Source of the DNA: DATAFF01 sp963744915
GTDB taxonomy: Bacteria > Pseudomonadota > Alphaproteobacteria > Rhizobiales > Aestuariivirgaceae
Length of the DNA: 64,000 bases
Direction of reading: 5' to 3'
NCBI GenBank assembly: GCA_963744915.1
Contig: CAVUUY010000010.1
Span: 186,001-250,000 of the forward strand
In this document: positions 54,618 to 63,905 of the stretch, one piece after another
Numbering within the stretch: position 1 is the first letter of the stretch
Layout: every line of letters starts with the position of its first letter
Made by a program: the position numbers and the translations under genes
The notes under the pieces: generated by a model
What the model was told of the DNA's origin: nothing
Databases searched by the model: none
The model's input: only the letters and a program-made list of their open reading frames with translations

Positions 54618-55853
54618 ATGAACAGCATCCTTAAACAACGCGAGCCACGCGTTCAGGAAACCCGGCCAGACCTTCATGGGCTTGGCTTTGCCACCCGTGC
54701 CATTCATCACGGTTTCGACCCAGCCACGTTCTCCCATGCAATTCAACCGCCGGTCTTCCTGACCTCGACCTATGGCTTCGAGAGCGTGGCGGCGAACGAG
54801 GCTTCTGCGGCCCTCGGTGGCAAGCTCTATGCCCGCGAATACAATCCGACGACGGAAATTCTCGAACAGAGACTTGCCAATCTCGAAGGAGCGGAGGTGG
54901 GTCTTGCCGTCGCGTCCGGCATGGCGGCATTCGGGGCGCTGACCCTGTCGCTGCTGTCGCAAGGCGACGAACTGGTGGTTCACAAGACGCTCTACCTGAA
55001 TACGGTTGCCATGGTGGAGCAGGCCCTGCCACGCTTCGGCATCAAGGTCGTCCCTGTCGATCTATCCGAACCCGCCAATCTCGATGCCGCAATCACGCAG
55101 CGAACCCGGCTCGTCTATTTCGAGACCCCGATCAATCCGCTGAGCGCCATTCTCGACATCGCCGCGGTCGCGGAACGTGCCCATGCGCGCGGCGTGAAGG
55201 TCGCCGTCGACAGCACCTTCGCTTCCCCGGCATTGCAGCGACCCATCGAGCATGGTGCCGATATCGTGCTGCACTCGCTCACCAAATACATCAACGGCCA
55301 TGGCGATGTGCTCGGCGGCGCGCTGCTCGGCGATGCCGAAACGCTTCACAAGCTGCATGAGACGGGCTTACGCTACATCACCGGCGCCGCCCTGTCGCCG
55401 CTGTCATCGTTTCTGATTCTGCGCGGCCTCAAGACGCTCACGCTGCGCATGGAACGCCATAGCACCACGACTCTTGCCGTCGCCCGGACGCTGGAAGCGC
55501 ATCCAGCGGTCGCTTGGGTGAGCTACCCGTTTCTCGATTCCCATCCAGGTCAGGCGATAGCGCGTCGGCAGATGGCCGCCGGCTCGGGCATGCTCGCCTT
55601 CGGCCTCCATGCCGGATATGAGGGCGCGCGCAGGATGATGGATCGGCTGAACCTCATCATCCGCGCCGTCAGCCTTGGCGATGCCGACAGCCTCATCTGT
55701 CATCCCGCAAGCCTCACCCGCGCCCGTCAGCCGATTCGCGAAGATGCACATATGATCGACGGCGTAGGCGATGACCTCATGCGCCTCTCGGTCGGCCTGG
55801 AAGACGCCGAGGACCTCATCGCCGACCTCCGTCAGGCTTTGGCGGTGCTGTGA
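54618..55853 (+). CDS. Methionine gamma-lyase/cystathionine-type PLP enzyme
   Basis: 411 residues from the ATG at 54618, with AGGAG 13 bases upstream. Cys/Met metabolism PLP family: GFATRAIHHGFDPATFSHAIQPPVFLTSTYGF, YAREYNPTTEILEQRLANLEG, VASGMAAFGALTLSLL, DSTFASPALQRPIEHGADIVLHSLTKYINGHGDVLGG with PLP-lysine 223. The SRxxNPT segment (YNPTTE) and the length fit methionine gamma-lyase, which makes methanethiol, 2-oxobutanoate and ammonia; cystathionine gamma-synthase is the alternative. Its stop overlaps the start of the PaiB-like gene by 4 bases, so they were once an operon. Confidence 0.87.
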   Translation: MNSILKQREPRVQETRPDLHGLGFATRAIHHGFDPATFSHAIQPPVFLTSTYGFESVAANEASAALGGKLYAREYNPTTEILEQRLANLEGAEVGLAVASGMAAFGALTLSLLSQGDELVVHKTLYLNTVAMVEQALPRFGIKVVPVDLSEPANLDAAITQRTRLVYFETPINPLSAILDIAAVAERAHARGVKVAVDSTFASPALQRPIEHGADIVLHSLTKYINGHGDVLGGALLGDAETLHKLHETGLRYITGAALSPLSSFLILRGLKTLTLRMERHSTTTLAVARTLEAHPAVAWVSYPFLDSHPGQAIARRQMAAGSGMLAFGLHAGYEGARRMMDRLNLIIRAVSLGDADSLICHPASLTRARQPIREDAHMIDGVGDDLMRLSVGLEDAEDLIADLRQALAVL

Positions 55854-56498
55854 TCTATGTCCCGTCGCATTTCGATGAAGCCCGACCGGAGGTTCTCCAT
55901 GACCTGATCGAGAACAACGCCCTCGGCGTGCTGATAACGAATGGCAAGAGCGGGCTCGACGCCAACCACATTCCCTTTGAGCTGAACAGATCCCAGGGGC
56001 AGCATGGCGTGCTGCACTTTCATGTGGCACGCAATAACCCCGTCTGGCAGGACGTCGTTACCGCAGCGATGAAGTCCTCGTCGTCTTCCGTGCGGCCGAC
56101 GCATATATTTCGCCGCAGTGGTATCCAAGCAAACATGAATTTCATAAACAGGTGCCGAGCTGGCTGGAACTACCTCGTCGTGCACGCCCATGGACGAAAT
56201 CACTGTCCGCGACGACGAACACTATGTCCGCCGAAACGTCGCCCGACTGACCCGCAAGCACGAGGCTTCGCAGCCTGTGCCGTGGAAGATGAGTGACGCT
56301 CCCAAGGATTATATCGATATGATGGTCAAGGCGATCGTCGGGCTGGAGATCGAGATCACCCGCCTCGTGGGCAAAGCCAGGCTTAGCCAAAATAAAGAAG
56401 TCCGCGACATTCGCAGCGACGGAGAAGCGCTGAGTGCGCAGGGCGACGAGGTCATCGGCGAGGCCATGCTCGCTATCGCTGGTGCCAAACAGGGATGA
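55850..56498 (+). pseudogene. PaiB-type FMN-binding regulator, broken by about three frameshifts
   Basis: The start reads MIYVPSHFDEARPEVLHDLIENNALGVLI, SGLDANHIPFELN, HFHVARNNPVWQD, and after ~56075 (one-base shift) VLVVFRAADAYISPQWYPSKHEFHKQVPSW, then NYLVVHAHGR, then (from 56190) DEITVRDDEHYVRRNVARLTRKHEASQPVPWKMSDAPKDYIDMMVKAIVGLEIEITRLVGKARLSQNKEVRD. These are all blocks of the PaiB/FMN-binding split-barrel family in order. Breaks lie near 56075, 56165 and 56195. PaiB proteins repress sporulation genes or degradative enzymes in Bacillus and have unknown roles in proteobacteria. The overlap with the lyase suggests a linked role. Confidence 0.68.
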
Positions 56499-56524
56499 GG
56501 CAGCGGCGCGTAGATTTTAGGGCT

Positions 56525-57733
56525 CTAGGCAGGCCTTGTGGCTGAGTCGGCAGTAAAGGGTCGCCGCAGCTCGACTGATTCTCGACGGAGATGCAGACCC
56601 CATCCGGGCTCGTCCGAAACCTCGATCAGCCCATTCTGCGGCAACATCTCTCCATCGAACAGATTGCCGAAGAGCGGCCTTATCTCATCGCCTTTCGGGC
56701 TGGTGATCAGGAATTCAGAAAGGGGACAGTTCGGCTGCGAGATCACGAGGTGGTTGCTATAGGGCCCGCTGCAATGCGGGATCACAGGAAGATCGTGTGC
56801 CGCGGCCATGGCGCAGATCCGCAGGACTTCGGTCAGCCCTCCGGCCCACATCATGTCAGGCTGCAGAATGTCGACAGAGCGGCTGGCGATCAGCTCGCGG
56901 AACCCATACCGCGTGTATTCGTGCTCGCCGGTGGTCCATTTGATCTTGGGATGTGCCGCCTTCAGCTGCTTGAAGCCGTCCCAATCATCCGCCTGGAGCG
57001 GCTCCTCGATCCAGTCGATCCTGAACTCGGCAACAGCATCGGCAAGCGCGATCGCGTAGGGAACATCAAGCGACAGATAGCAGTCGATCATCAACAGGTG
57101 GTCCGGACCAGCCTTGCGCCTCGCTTCGGCGATGAATTCCCGATTGGCGCTCAACCCTGCGGGTCCGTCCCCGGGTCCATGCGGCAGGGGAACCTTCGTG
57201 CCGAGAAAACCAAGCTTCCGGTAGACGTCAGGGGCTGGGCCCGTCGCATAGACCCGGAGTTTCTCCCGCGTCTTGCCACCGATCATCCTGTAGACCGGCT
57301 CCTGTCTGATCTTGCCAAGCAGGTCCCACAAAGCGAGGTCCACGACGCTCAAGGCGGCGAGCGTAAGGCCCTTGCGCCCGTAGATCGAACTCGCACGGTA
57401 CATCTGATCCCAGATGCGATTGATGTCATACGGCTCCGAACCGATGACAAAGCGCCGAAAATGCCGTTCTATCAGGTAGCAGGCAGCATCGCCACCGGCT
57501 CCGGTGGCAAATCCGACTTCGCCCGAGTCGGTTTCTATCTCGACCAGAATGCTTCCCAACACGCCCATGCCCCAGCTGTCGCGGGAGTCACGATATTCGG
57601 GGTAGATCGACATTGGCGTTGCCACGAGGTCGTCGACAAGCCAGTGCCCGGCCTCACGGCGGTTGTAGTCGCCTCCCATCTCCGGTTGGTCCAAGACATA
57701 GGCCCGAATATCCACTATACGCCGCTTCGTCAT
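56525..57733 (-). CDS. L-rhamnonate dehydratase-like enolase-superfamily enzyme
   Basis: 402 residues, the length of E. coli RhmD. Starts MTKRRIVDIRAYVLDQPEMGGDYNRREAGHWLVDDLVATPMS; the GGDY...HW.DD.IATPMS block is specific to the rhamnonate dehydratase group. Metal ligands follow on the barrel: LMIDCYLSLD, WIEEPLQADD and TTGEHEYTRYG, and the catalytic His is in VIPHCSGPYSNHLV. C-terminal SEFLITSPKGDEIRPLF. The reaction would give 2-keto-3-deoxy-L-rhamnonate. The HpaI-type aldolase at 63088 would cut that to lactaldehyde and pyruvate. It is divergent from the transporter operon; regulation must come from the ~160-bp gap. Confidence 0.88.
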   Translation of the reverse strand: MTKRRIVDIRAYVLDQPEMGGDYNRREAGHWLVDDLVATPMSIYPEYRDSRDSWGMGVLGSILVEIETDSGEVGFATGAGGDAACYLIERHFRRFVIGSEPYDINRIWDQMYRASSIYGRKGLTLAALSVVDLALWDLLGKIRQEPVYRMIGGKTREKLRVYATGPAPDVYRKLGFLGTKVPLPHGPGDGPAGLSANREFIAEARRKAGPDHLLMIDCYLSLDVPYAIALADAVAEFRIDWIEEPLQADDWDGFKQLKAAHPKIKWTTGEHEYTRYGFRELIASRSVDILQPDMMWAGGLTEVLRICAMAAAHDLPVIPHCSGPYSNHLVISQPNCPLSEFLITSPKGDEIRPLFGNLFDGEMLPQNGLIEVSDEPGWGLHLRRESVELRRPFTADSATRPA

Positions 57734-57893
57734 GATTCCGCTCGCTCAGAGTGTGCAATCGACCCTTTCTCCTCATGGCAGGGCTTGACACTGCCATCCA
57801 GTCTTTTTTCTACCTCCCCCAAATCGGACAGCAATGGATTTGGATGCGAGATTTCGGTACAAATTGCAGAGAGGATGCCGTCGGAGTGGGTCA

Positions 57894-58844
57894 GTGACGA
57901 TTATACGAATGCTGGGCGCCCGGATTGTTCTGTCAATACTGACCTTGTTCATTGTCTCGATCATCATCTTCGCACTGCTTGAGGTTTTACCAGGCGATGT
58001 CGCTTCCAAAATCTTGGGGCGCGATGCAACCCCGGAAGCTTTGGCTTTGCTGCGGGCAAAGCTGCACCTCAACGAGCCTGCCGTGATCCGTTATTTTACC
58101 TGGCTCGGTGGGGTGTTGCGGGGCGACTTCGGCAAGGCCGTCACGAGCTCACGGCCGATCAGCGAAATTCTGGCTCCACGGCTGTTCAACAGTGCGCTTT
58201 TGTCGCTCTATGCCTTCCTCATCTATATTCCTTTGTCCTTGATTCCGGCCCTCATTCAGGCGTCCCGTCGTGACCGAGAGGTCGACCATGTCATCTCCGT
58301 CATCAATCTGGTGTTCTTGTCCATACCGGATTTTCTACTCGGCACGTGCCTCCTCGTCCTGTTCTGCGTGGCAATTCCGATTCTGCCGGCGGTGTCCCTG
58401 GTGGATCAGAGCTCCTCGGCGATGCACTATCTTCGCGCGATGACCTTGCCTGCGATAACGCTTGCAATCGCCATGGCCATTGCCGCGGTGCGCATGCTGC
58501 GAGACAATCTGATCGAGGTGCTGGATTCGGAATATGTGCGGATGGCGGAATTGAAGGGCCTGCCATCGCGTGCCGTTCTGCTGCGCCACGCACTGCCAAA
58601 TGCCTTGGTTCCGACCCTCAATGTAACGGCGATTAATCTCGGCTATCTCATTGGCGGCGTTGTCATCGTCGAGAAGGTATTCTCCTTTCCAGGTTTCGGC
58701 GGGCTCCTGGTGGATTCGCTCCAATATCGTGACATTCCGCTGATCGAAGCGACCGTGATCATCGCGGCGGCAGTTTATGTGGGAGCCAATCTCCTAGCCG
58801 ACCTCGGCACCATTCTGCTGAATCCAAGACTGCGAAGCGGTTGA
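57894..58844 (+). CDS. Peptide/sugar-type ABC transporter permease, DppB-like
   Basis: About 316 residues from a GTG at 57894 (VTIIRMLGARIVLSIL), preceded by GGAGTGGG. ATGs at 57909 and an upstream 57834 are alternatives. First helix VLSILTLFIVSIIIFALLEVLPGD with the LPGD motif, AKLHLNEPAVIRYFTWLGGVLRGDFGKA, the EAA loop ELKGLPSRAVLLRHALPNAL and EKVFSFPGFGGLLVDSLQYRDIPLIEA. Inner-membrane component of a family 5-type importer. No binding-protein gene precedes it in the plus-strand operon. Confidence 0.9.
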   Translation: MTIIRMLGARIVLSILTLFIVSIIIFALLEVLPGDVASKILGRDATPEALALLRAKLHLNEPAVIRYFTWLGGVLRGDFGKAVTSSRPISEILAPRLFNSALLSLYAFLIYIPLSLIPALIQASRRDREVDHVISVINLVFLSIPDFLLGTCLLVLFCVAIPILPAVSLVDQSSSAMHYLRAMTLPAITLAIAMAIAAVRMLRDNLIEVLDSEYVRMAELKGLPSRAVLLRHALPNALVPTLNVTAINLGYLIGGVVIVEKVFSFPGFGGLLVDSLQYRDIPLIEATVIIAAAVYVGANLLADLGTILLNPRLRSG

Positions 58845-58861
58845 GGGGCACGGCATCCCTC

Positions 58862-59749
58862 ATGGTCATAACGACAACACAGAGTCCCACCTCCTGGTCG
58901 GCATTCCGGCGGTCCTGGCGAAGACTGCCGATGAGCCTGAGGATCGGATCGCTGATTCTCCTTATTCATTTCCTGATCGCCGCCACCGGACCTGCCTGGG
59001 CGCCATATGGACCATCCCAGATCGGGTCCGGGCCACCGCTTTCCGGAATGAGTTGGGCTCATCCCTTCGGAACAGATCAGCTTGGCCGTGATGTCTTCAG
59101 CCGGGTGATCTATGGTGGTCGTATCGTCATTCTGCTGTCGCTCTCAGGGACATTTCTCGGGCTGGTGATAGGAGCAGCAATTGGTCTGTTTTCCGGCTAT
59201 ATCGGTGGCTGGATTGATGACGTGATGCAGAGGTTCCTCGAGGCTCTGATCAGCATTCCGTTTCTCGTCCTGGCGCTGATCACGATTGTTGCAGTGGGAC
59301 CGACTTACTCTGGAAATCCAGTGTTGCTGGCGCTGGTGATCGCCCTCATCTACTCGCCCCGCATCGCACGCATGGCGCGCGCGGCAGCCATCGAGATCGT
59401 GACTCGCGACTACGTGACCGTGGCAAAGCTCCGCGGCGAGCGCGCATGGTCAGTGGTGCGACGAGAGCTGCTTCCCAACGCCACCAGCGTACTCCTGGTC
59501 GAGTTTGCGCTTCGTGCGGGATATGCGCCGGTCCTGATCGGATCATTGGGATTTCTCGGCTTCGGGGTCCGCCCACCAACCCCAGAATGGGGGCTTGTGA
59601 TGAGTGAGAACCGATCGCTCATCACCTTCTCGCCGATCACAGTCCTTGGACCGGGTCTCATGCTCGCATCGCTGGTCGTGGGCATCAATTTGTCTACGGA
59701 GGGTTTGGCACGCATACTCGGACGCAATGTGCGACTCGCCGACAAATGA
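58862..59749 (+). CDS. Peptide/sugar-type ABC transporter permease, DppC-like
   Basis: About 295 residues from the ATG at 58862; a TTG at 58841 overlapping the upstream stop is the alternative. First helix SLRIGSLILLIHFLIAATGPAW, HPFGTDQLGRDVFSRVIYGGRIV, EAA loop KLRGERAWSVVRRELLPNATS, and SLGFLGFGVRPPTPEWGLVM. It pairs with the DppB-like permease 17 bp upstream. The 3' end overlaps the ATPase start by 4 bases (ATGA). Confidence 0.9.
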   Translation: MVITTTQSPTSWSAFRRSWRRLPMSLRIGSLILLIHFLIAATGPAWAPYGPSQIGSGPPLSGMSWAHPFGTDQLGRDVFSRVIYGGRIVILLSLSGTFLGLVIGAAIGLFSGYIGGWIDDVMQRFLEALISIPFLVLALITIVAVGPTYSGNPVLLALVIALIYSPRIARMARAAAIEIVTRDYVTVAKLRGERAWSVVRRELLPNATSVLLVEFALRAGYAPVLIGSLGFLGFGVRPPTPEWGLVMSENRSLITFSPITVLGPGLMLASLVVGINLSTEGLARILGRNVRLADK

Positions 59750-61797
59750 GCAAGGAACCGCTGGCACAAGTGATCGATCTCGATTTTGCGTATCGCGATG
59801 ATGAGGGCTGGTCACGTGTATTGCACGGTGTGAATTTTACGATCTTTCGCGGCGAGGCCTTCGGGCTGGTTGGCGAGTTGGGCTGCGGGAAGTCAACAAT
59901 TGCCTATCAGCTGCTGGCCTATCGACGGGAGAACAGCAGGATCGAGCGCGGGCACATCCTCTTCAAGGGGGTGGATCTCAAGGATCTCGATCGTCGGGCG
60001 CTCGATCGATTGCGCGGCAACCGGGTGGCGCTTGTGCCGCAAAACCCCACGACCGCTTTGAGCCCTGGCATGCGGGTGGGGCGACAACTCGTCGAGGTCC
60101 TGCAGTTCCATGACATGTTCAAGGGTCGAGAGGCAGAACGCACCGAGACGCTTTTTTGTCTGGTCGGATTGCCGGAGCCCGCCGCGATCGGGCGACGCTA
60201 TCCGCATCAGCTCTCAGGCGGTCAGCAGCAGCGTGTCTGTATCGCAATGGCTCTTGCCTGCGAGCCGGATCTCGTTGTTCTCGATGAGCCGACGACAGGT
60301 CTGGACGTGACTACCCAGGAACAGATCGTCGATCTGCTCAAAGATTTGCGGTCGCGGCTTCACATGTCCATGCTCTATGTCACGCATGATCTGGGCGTGC
60401 TGGCGCAAATTGCCGACCGCGTCGGCGTAATGTACGCGGGACACATGGTCGAGACAGCGACGACGCGCGAGCTTTTCGCCGAGTCGCGGCATCCCTACAC
60501 GCGCGGGCTGATTGCATCGGTGCCACAGATCGAAAAGACCAGTCGTCGCAGCGATATCGTCTTGCGCGGTCTCCTCAAACGGGAGCAGCTGCCAGTTGGC
60601 TGTCCGTTCCAACCGCGTTGCGATTTTGCGGAAGCGAAGTGCGAACAGGAAATTCAGCTTCTCGAACGAATTTCACTGGACCATGAAGTCGCGTGCCGCA
60701 GGTGGCGCGAGATCGCACGGCATGAGTCCCGGCCGCAGGCATCGTATGACGTCGTGACGCGCGTCATCCACCCGGAACCGATCCTGGTTGTTGAGGAAAT
60801 CAGCTTGGGCTATGGCGGGCGGAACTGGTGGCCGTGGTCTTCGGCTCCGGACGATGTCGTCAAGGAACTCAGTTTTGTGATCAAGGAAGGCGAAACCTTT
60901 GGGCTGGTAGGGGAGTCGGGCAGCGGCAAGTCAACCATTGCGCGCGCGGTTGCGGGCCTGTTGGCACCAAAGCAGGGCACTATCCGGTTTGAAGGCCAAG
61001 CCTTGCCGGGCCTAGTGGCGAGGCGGTCGCGGGAGCTGCGCCGCCGCATACAATATGTATTTCAGAACCCGGACGCATCGCTCAACCCGCGGGCACGAAT
61101 TGGAGCGATCCTGTCACGACCGTTCGAATTCTTCTTTGCGCCAGACCGCGCAACGACGAAACAAAAAGTCACCGCGGCGCTTGAGGACGTGCAGCTGGAT
61201 CGCAGCTATGCATCCCGGTACCCTGATCAGCTGTCGGGTGGTGAACGCCAGAGGGTGGCGATTGCCCGGGCGCTGATTGCGGATTCAAAACTCTTGCTTT
61301 GCGATGAGATCCTGTCGGGCCTCGATGTGTCGGTGCAGGCCAATGTGCTCTCATTGCTGCAAAGACTGCGACGCGAGTACAATCTTTCGATGCTGTTCAT
61401 TTCGCACGACCTTGCGGTCGTACGAAGCCTTGCTGATCGGATCGGCGTATTGTTTCGCGGGCAGCTGATGGAGGTCGGTGATGTCGAGGATATCTTCCGA
61501 CCGCCGTTCCATCCCTATACTTACGAGCTTCTGATGGCGGTGCCGAGCATCAATCGTTCACGGCAACCTCGCACTCGACCGAGAATGAACAGAGTGGTTA
61601 CCCAGCGAGCAGGATGTGCCTTCGCAGGACGGTGCCAGTGGCAGCTTGGCACGGTTTGCGAACGGGAGGATCCACCATGGCGCGAAGTGACTTCGCGCCA
61701 CCGCATACGTTGTCACATACCGGTGCCCGAACTCACCATGCGTGCGCAGGAGGATCTCCTGCATTTGAGTTTGCCGGCCGCGGCAGTGCGCCAATAG
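59746..61797 (+). CDS. Double ABC ATPase (DppD-DppF fusion)
   Basis: 683 residues containing two complete ABC cassettes. First: Walker A GELGCGKST (Gly replaced Ser in the usual GESGCGKST), VPQNPTTALSPG, LSGGQQQRVCIAMAL, LVVLDEPTTGLD, VTHDLGVL, with the DppD tail CPFQPRC. Second, from ~340: GESGSGKST, VFQNPDASLNPR, LSGGERQRVAIARAL, LLCDEILSGLD, ISHDLAVV, and a second cysteine tail (GCAFAGRCQWQLGTVC). In the other importer of this window the two are separate genes. Overlaps the DppC-like gene by 4 bases. Confidence 0.9.
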   Translation: MSKEPLAQVIDLDFAYRDDEGWSRVLHGVNFTIFRGEAFGLVGELGCGKSTIAYQLLAYRRENSRIERGHILFKGVDLKDLDRRALDRLRGNRVALVPQNPTTALSPGMRVGRQLVEVLQFHDMFKGREAERTETLFCLVGLPEPAAIGRRYPHQLSGGQQQRVCIAMALACEPDLVVLDEPTTGLDVTTQEQIVDLLKDLRSRLHMSMLYVTHDLGVLAQIADRVGVMYAGHMVETATTRELFAESRHPYTRGLIASVPQIEKTSRRSDIVLRGLLKREQLPVGCPFQPRCDFAEAKCEQEIQLLERISLDHEVACRRWREIARHESRPQASYDVVTRVIHPEPILVVEEISLGYGGRNWWPWSSAPDDVVKELSFVIKEGETFGLVGESGSGKSTIARAVAGLLAPKQGTIRFEGQALPGLVARRSRELRRRIQYVFQNPDASLNPRARIGAILSRPFEFFFAPDRATTKQKVTAALEDVQLDRSYASRYPDQLSGGERQRVAIARALIADSKLLLCDEILSGLDVSVQANVLSLLQRLRREYNLSMLFISHDLAVVRSLADRIGVLFRGQLMEVGDVEDIFRPPFHPYTYELLMAVPSINRSRQPRTRPRMNRVVTQRAGCAFAGRCQWQLGTVCEREDPPWREVTSRHRIRCHIPVPELTMRAQEDLLHLSLPAAAVRQ

Positions 61798-61805
61798 GGG
61801 GTGCG

Positions 61806-63080
61806 GTGGCAGTGGCGAAACGGTATATCCTAACAGGTGCAGATTTGATCGACGGAACCGGCGGTCCGGTCATCGCCGATTCGATGGTGGTCATCGATGG
61901 CGACCGGATCGTCTACGCCGGCAAAGGGGCCGATGGCTTCGTGACGCCGGATGCGGAGCATTGGCAACTCGGCGGCAAGACCATTATTCCGGGCCTTATC
62001 GAGGCGCATACTCACGCCACCTTCGATGCCGATCTCAGAGCCTACATCAAGAACGGCATAACGACCATTCGCTATTCCGGGCTCAATCACTCGGCTGTCA
62101 GACGCGTCCGCGAACGTATAGATGTAGGTGAGGTGGTGGGGCCTCGTATCCTCTCGTCCGGCTGGATGATCGACGAGCCACCTGTTGCTTACCCCGAATG
62201 GAGCGTCGCGGTCGCGACACCTGCGGAAGCCGTAGTCATTGCCGAGCGGATGATCCTCGAAGACGAGGTCGATGCCCTTATAGTAACGCAGCGCGTGACC
62301 GCCGGAGTCATGAAAGCGGTGATCGATGTCGCGCATGCCCACCAACGGCGCGTCATGGGGCAGATCTGGGCAGTTGACGGCGAAACCGCCGCCAAGCTCG
62401 GCATTGACGAGCTGCATACGAGTTCACGCGTCTATCGAGGCAAGCTCTACCCGGAGGAGCGTCTCCTCGGCTACCGAACCATAGCTGGCCGACTGGCGCT
62501 TGCCTCAAGAGCATGGGCATCACTCGACTGGGATCTGACACTGCCGATCATGGAAGCCATGGTGCAGCGCGATGTATGCTATTGCGGCATGCATGTCATT
62601 ACCCAGTTCCTGGTTGGCGATGGTGTCGCCTATCTCGAAAATGACGGCGATTTTGGCTCATTCTTCAGCGAGGGTGAGCGGCAGGTTTTCAGAGACTTCA
62701 CTTGGCGTCTGCAGGGAAGTTGGACGGCCGAGGACCTAGATTGGGGGCGTCGCGCCAACGACATGCGAATGGAGTGGATGCACCGGTTTCGAGGTCTTGG
62801 CGGACAGCTCCTGGTAGGAACGGACATGCAGTTCGGCGGTATCATGCTTCACCGCGAGCTGGCAAATCTCGAGGCGCTGGGGATGTCGCCTCTTCAGGTG
62901 ATCACGGCGGCGACAGGCGACTGTGCGAAGGCGTTGCGCCTCGATGATGAGATCGGATTTGTGAAGAAAGGCCTGAAGGCCGATCTAGTGGTGCTTGAGC
63001 GCAGCCCTCTCCAGGACCTCGGTGGGCTCAGGGCAATACATCGGGTGTTGAAGAATGGCGCAATTGTAAATGGATGGTGA
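61806..63080 (+). CDS. Amidohydrolase-family metal-dependent hydrolase
   Basis: About 424 residues from a GTG at 61806; another GTG at 61812 is possible. AGGGGG lies just upstream. Imidazolonepropionase/prolidase-type amidohydrolase: LTGADLIDGTGGPVIADSMVVIDGDRIVYAG, IIPGLIEAHTHATFDADLR with the HTH metal site, then GQIWAV and DELHTSSRVY, and the last metal Asp in LLVGTDMQFGG. C-terminal LVVLERSPLQDL strand. Might cleave a lactam, cyclic amide or dipeptide. It lies 9 bp after the ATPase and 8 bp before the aldolase, so it is part of one catabolic operon. Confidence 0.87.
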   Translation: MAVAKRYILTGADLIDGTGGPVIADSMVVIDGDRIVYAGKGADGFVTPDAEHWQLGGKTIIPGLIEAHTHATFDADLRAYIKNGITTIRYSGLNHSAVRRVRERIDVGEVVGPRILSSGWMIDEPPVAYPEWSVAVATPAEAVVIAERMILEDEVDALIVTQRVTAGVMKAVIDVAHAHQRRVMGQIWAVDGETAAKLGIDELHTSSRVYRGKLYPEERLLGYRTIAGRLALASRAWASLDWDLTLPIMEAMVQRDVCYCGMHVITQFLVGDGVAYLENDGDFGSFFSEGERQVFRDFTWRLQGSWTAEDLDWGRRANDMRMEWMHRFRGLGGQLLVGTDMQFGGIMLHRELANLEALGMSPLQVITAATGDCAKALRLDDEIGFVKKGLKADLVVLERSPLQDLGGLRAIHRVLKNGAIVNGW

Positions 63081-63087
63081 GTTCACG

Positions 63088-63861
63088 ATGCATCCGACAG
63101 TGCGATCTCTACTGGAGAGCGGGGGAGTCAAGACCGGCTTTTGGGTGAACGAGTTCATGACCCCAGCCATCGGGCACATTCTCAATGCGGCGAATTGCGA
63201 TCTCGTCACATTCGACATGGAGCACTCGGGCCTTGGATATGACACCGTCAGGGCCGCACTACGATACGCTGAGGCGGCAGGGCTCGCGACCATTGTCCGG
63301 CCACCATCGAAGCTCTATCACGACATCGCAAGGGGACTCGATATTGGTGCCAAGTCGCTGATGTTCCCAATGGTGGATACGGCTCAAGAGGCGCGCGAGA
63401 TCGTGGCCTGCATGAAGTATCGGCCGCGTGGAATTCGTGGGGTGACAACCCAGCATTTCTACGATCGTTTCAACGGCGGCGATCTTGGATCAAAGTTGGC
63501 GGAAGAGGACCACGCAACGACGATGATTGCGCTGATCGAAACCCGGCTGGGCATCGACAATGTGGATGCAATTGCGGCGGTTGATGGTGTTGACTGCCTC
63601 TATCTCGGACATGTCGATCTCAGCGTCGATCTCGGAGTGCCCGGGCGCTACGAAGATCCGCGACTGTTGGATGCTACACATGCGCTTGCCGAGGCATGCA
63701 GAAGGCACGGAAAATCGTTCATCTGGGACCTTGGTGCGCCCGGTGGGTTGGAAGAAATGGTGCGGCTCGGGGCTCGCATCGTGATGTGTGGATCGGACAC
63801 TGGTACTCTGCGCGAAGCCATCACTGCATCGGTTGCTGAAGTCCGCGCAAAGAGCCAATAA
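63088..63861 (+). CDS. HpcH/HpaI-family aldolase (2-keto-3-deoxy-L-rhamnonate aldolase-like)
   Basis: 257 residues from the ATG at 63088 (MHPTVRSLLESGG), preceded by GGTGAG; an ATG at 63070 overlaps the upstream gene. Class II metal aldolase fold: VKTGFWVNEF, DLVTFDMEHSG, IVRPPSKLYHDIARGLDIGAKSLMFPMVDTA, RGIRGVTT and LIETRLGIDNVDAIAAVDGVDCLYLGHVDLSVDLG, in which the Glu and Asp bind the metal. These enzymes split 2-keto-3-deoxy sugar acids or 4-hydroxy-2-oxo acids to pyruvate and an aldehyde. With the rhamnonate dehydratase-like gene it suggests L-rhamnonate or a similar acid as substrate. Last gene of the operon. Confidence 0.87.
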   Translation: MHPTVRSLLESGGVKTGFWVNEFMTPAIGHILNAANCDLVTFDMEHSGLGYDTVRAALRYAEAAGLATIVRPPSKLYHDIARGLDIGAKSLMFPMVDTAQEAREIVACMKYRPRGIRGVTTQHFYDRFNGGDLGSKLAEEDHATTMIALIETRLGIDNVDAIAAVDGVDCLYLGHVDLSVDLGVPGRYEDPRLLDATHALAEACRRHGKSFIWDLGAPGGLEEMVRLGARIVMCGSDTGTLREAITASVAEVRAKSQ

Positions 63862-63864
63862 AAA

Positions 63865-63891
63865 GGAAGGAGCGCTCCAGGCGCTCCTTCC
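63865..63891. terminator. Strong hairpin between convergent genes
   Basis: GGAAGGAGCGC (63865-63875), loop TCCAG, GCGCTCCTTCC (63881-63891): a perfect 11-bp stem starting 4 bases after the aldolase stop. On the minus strand it is followed by TTTTTATT, so it is a classical intrinsic terminator for the gene arriving from the right, and probably blocks the plus-strand operon as well. Confidence 0.75.
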
Positions 63892-63905
63892 AGGATGAAC
63901 ATCCG

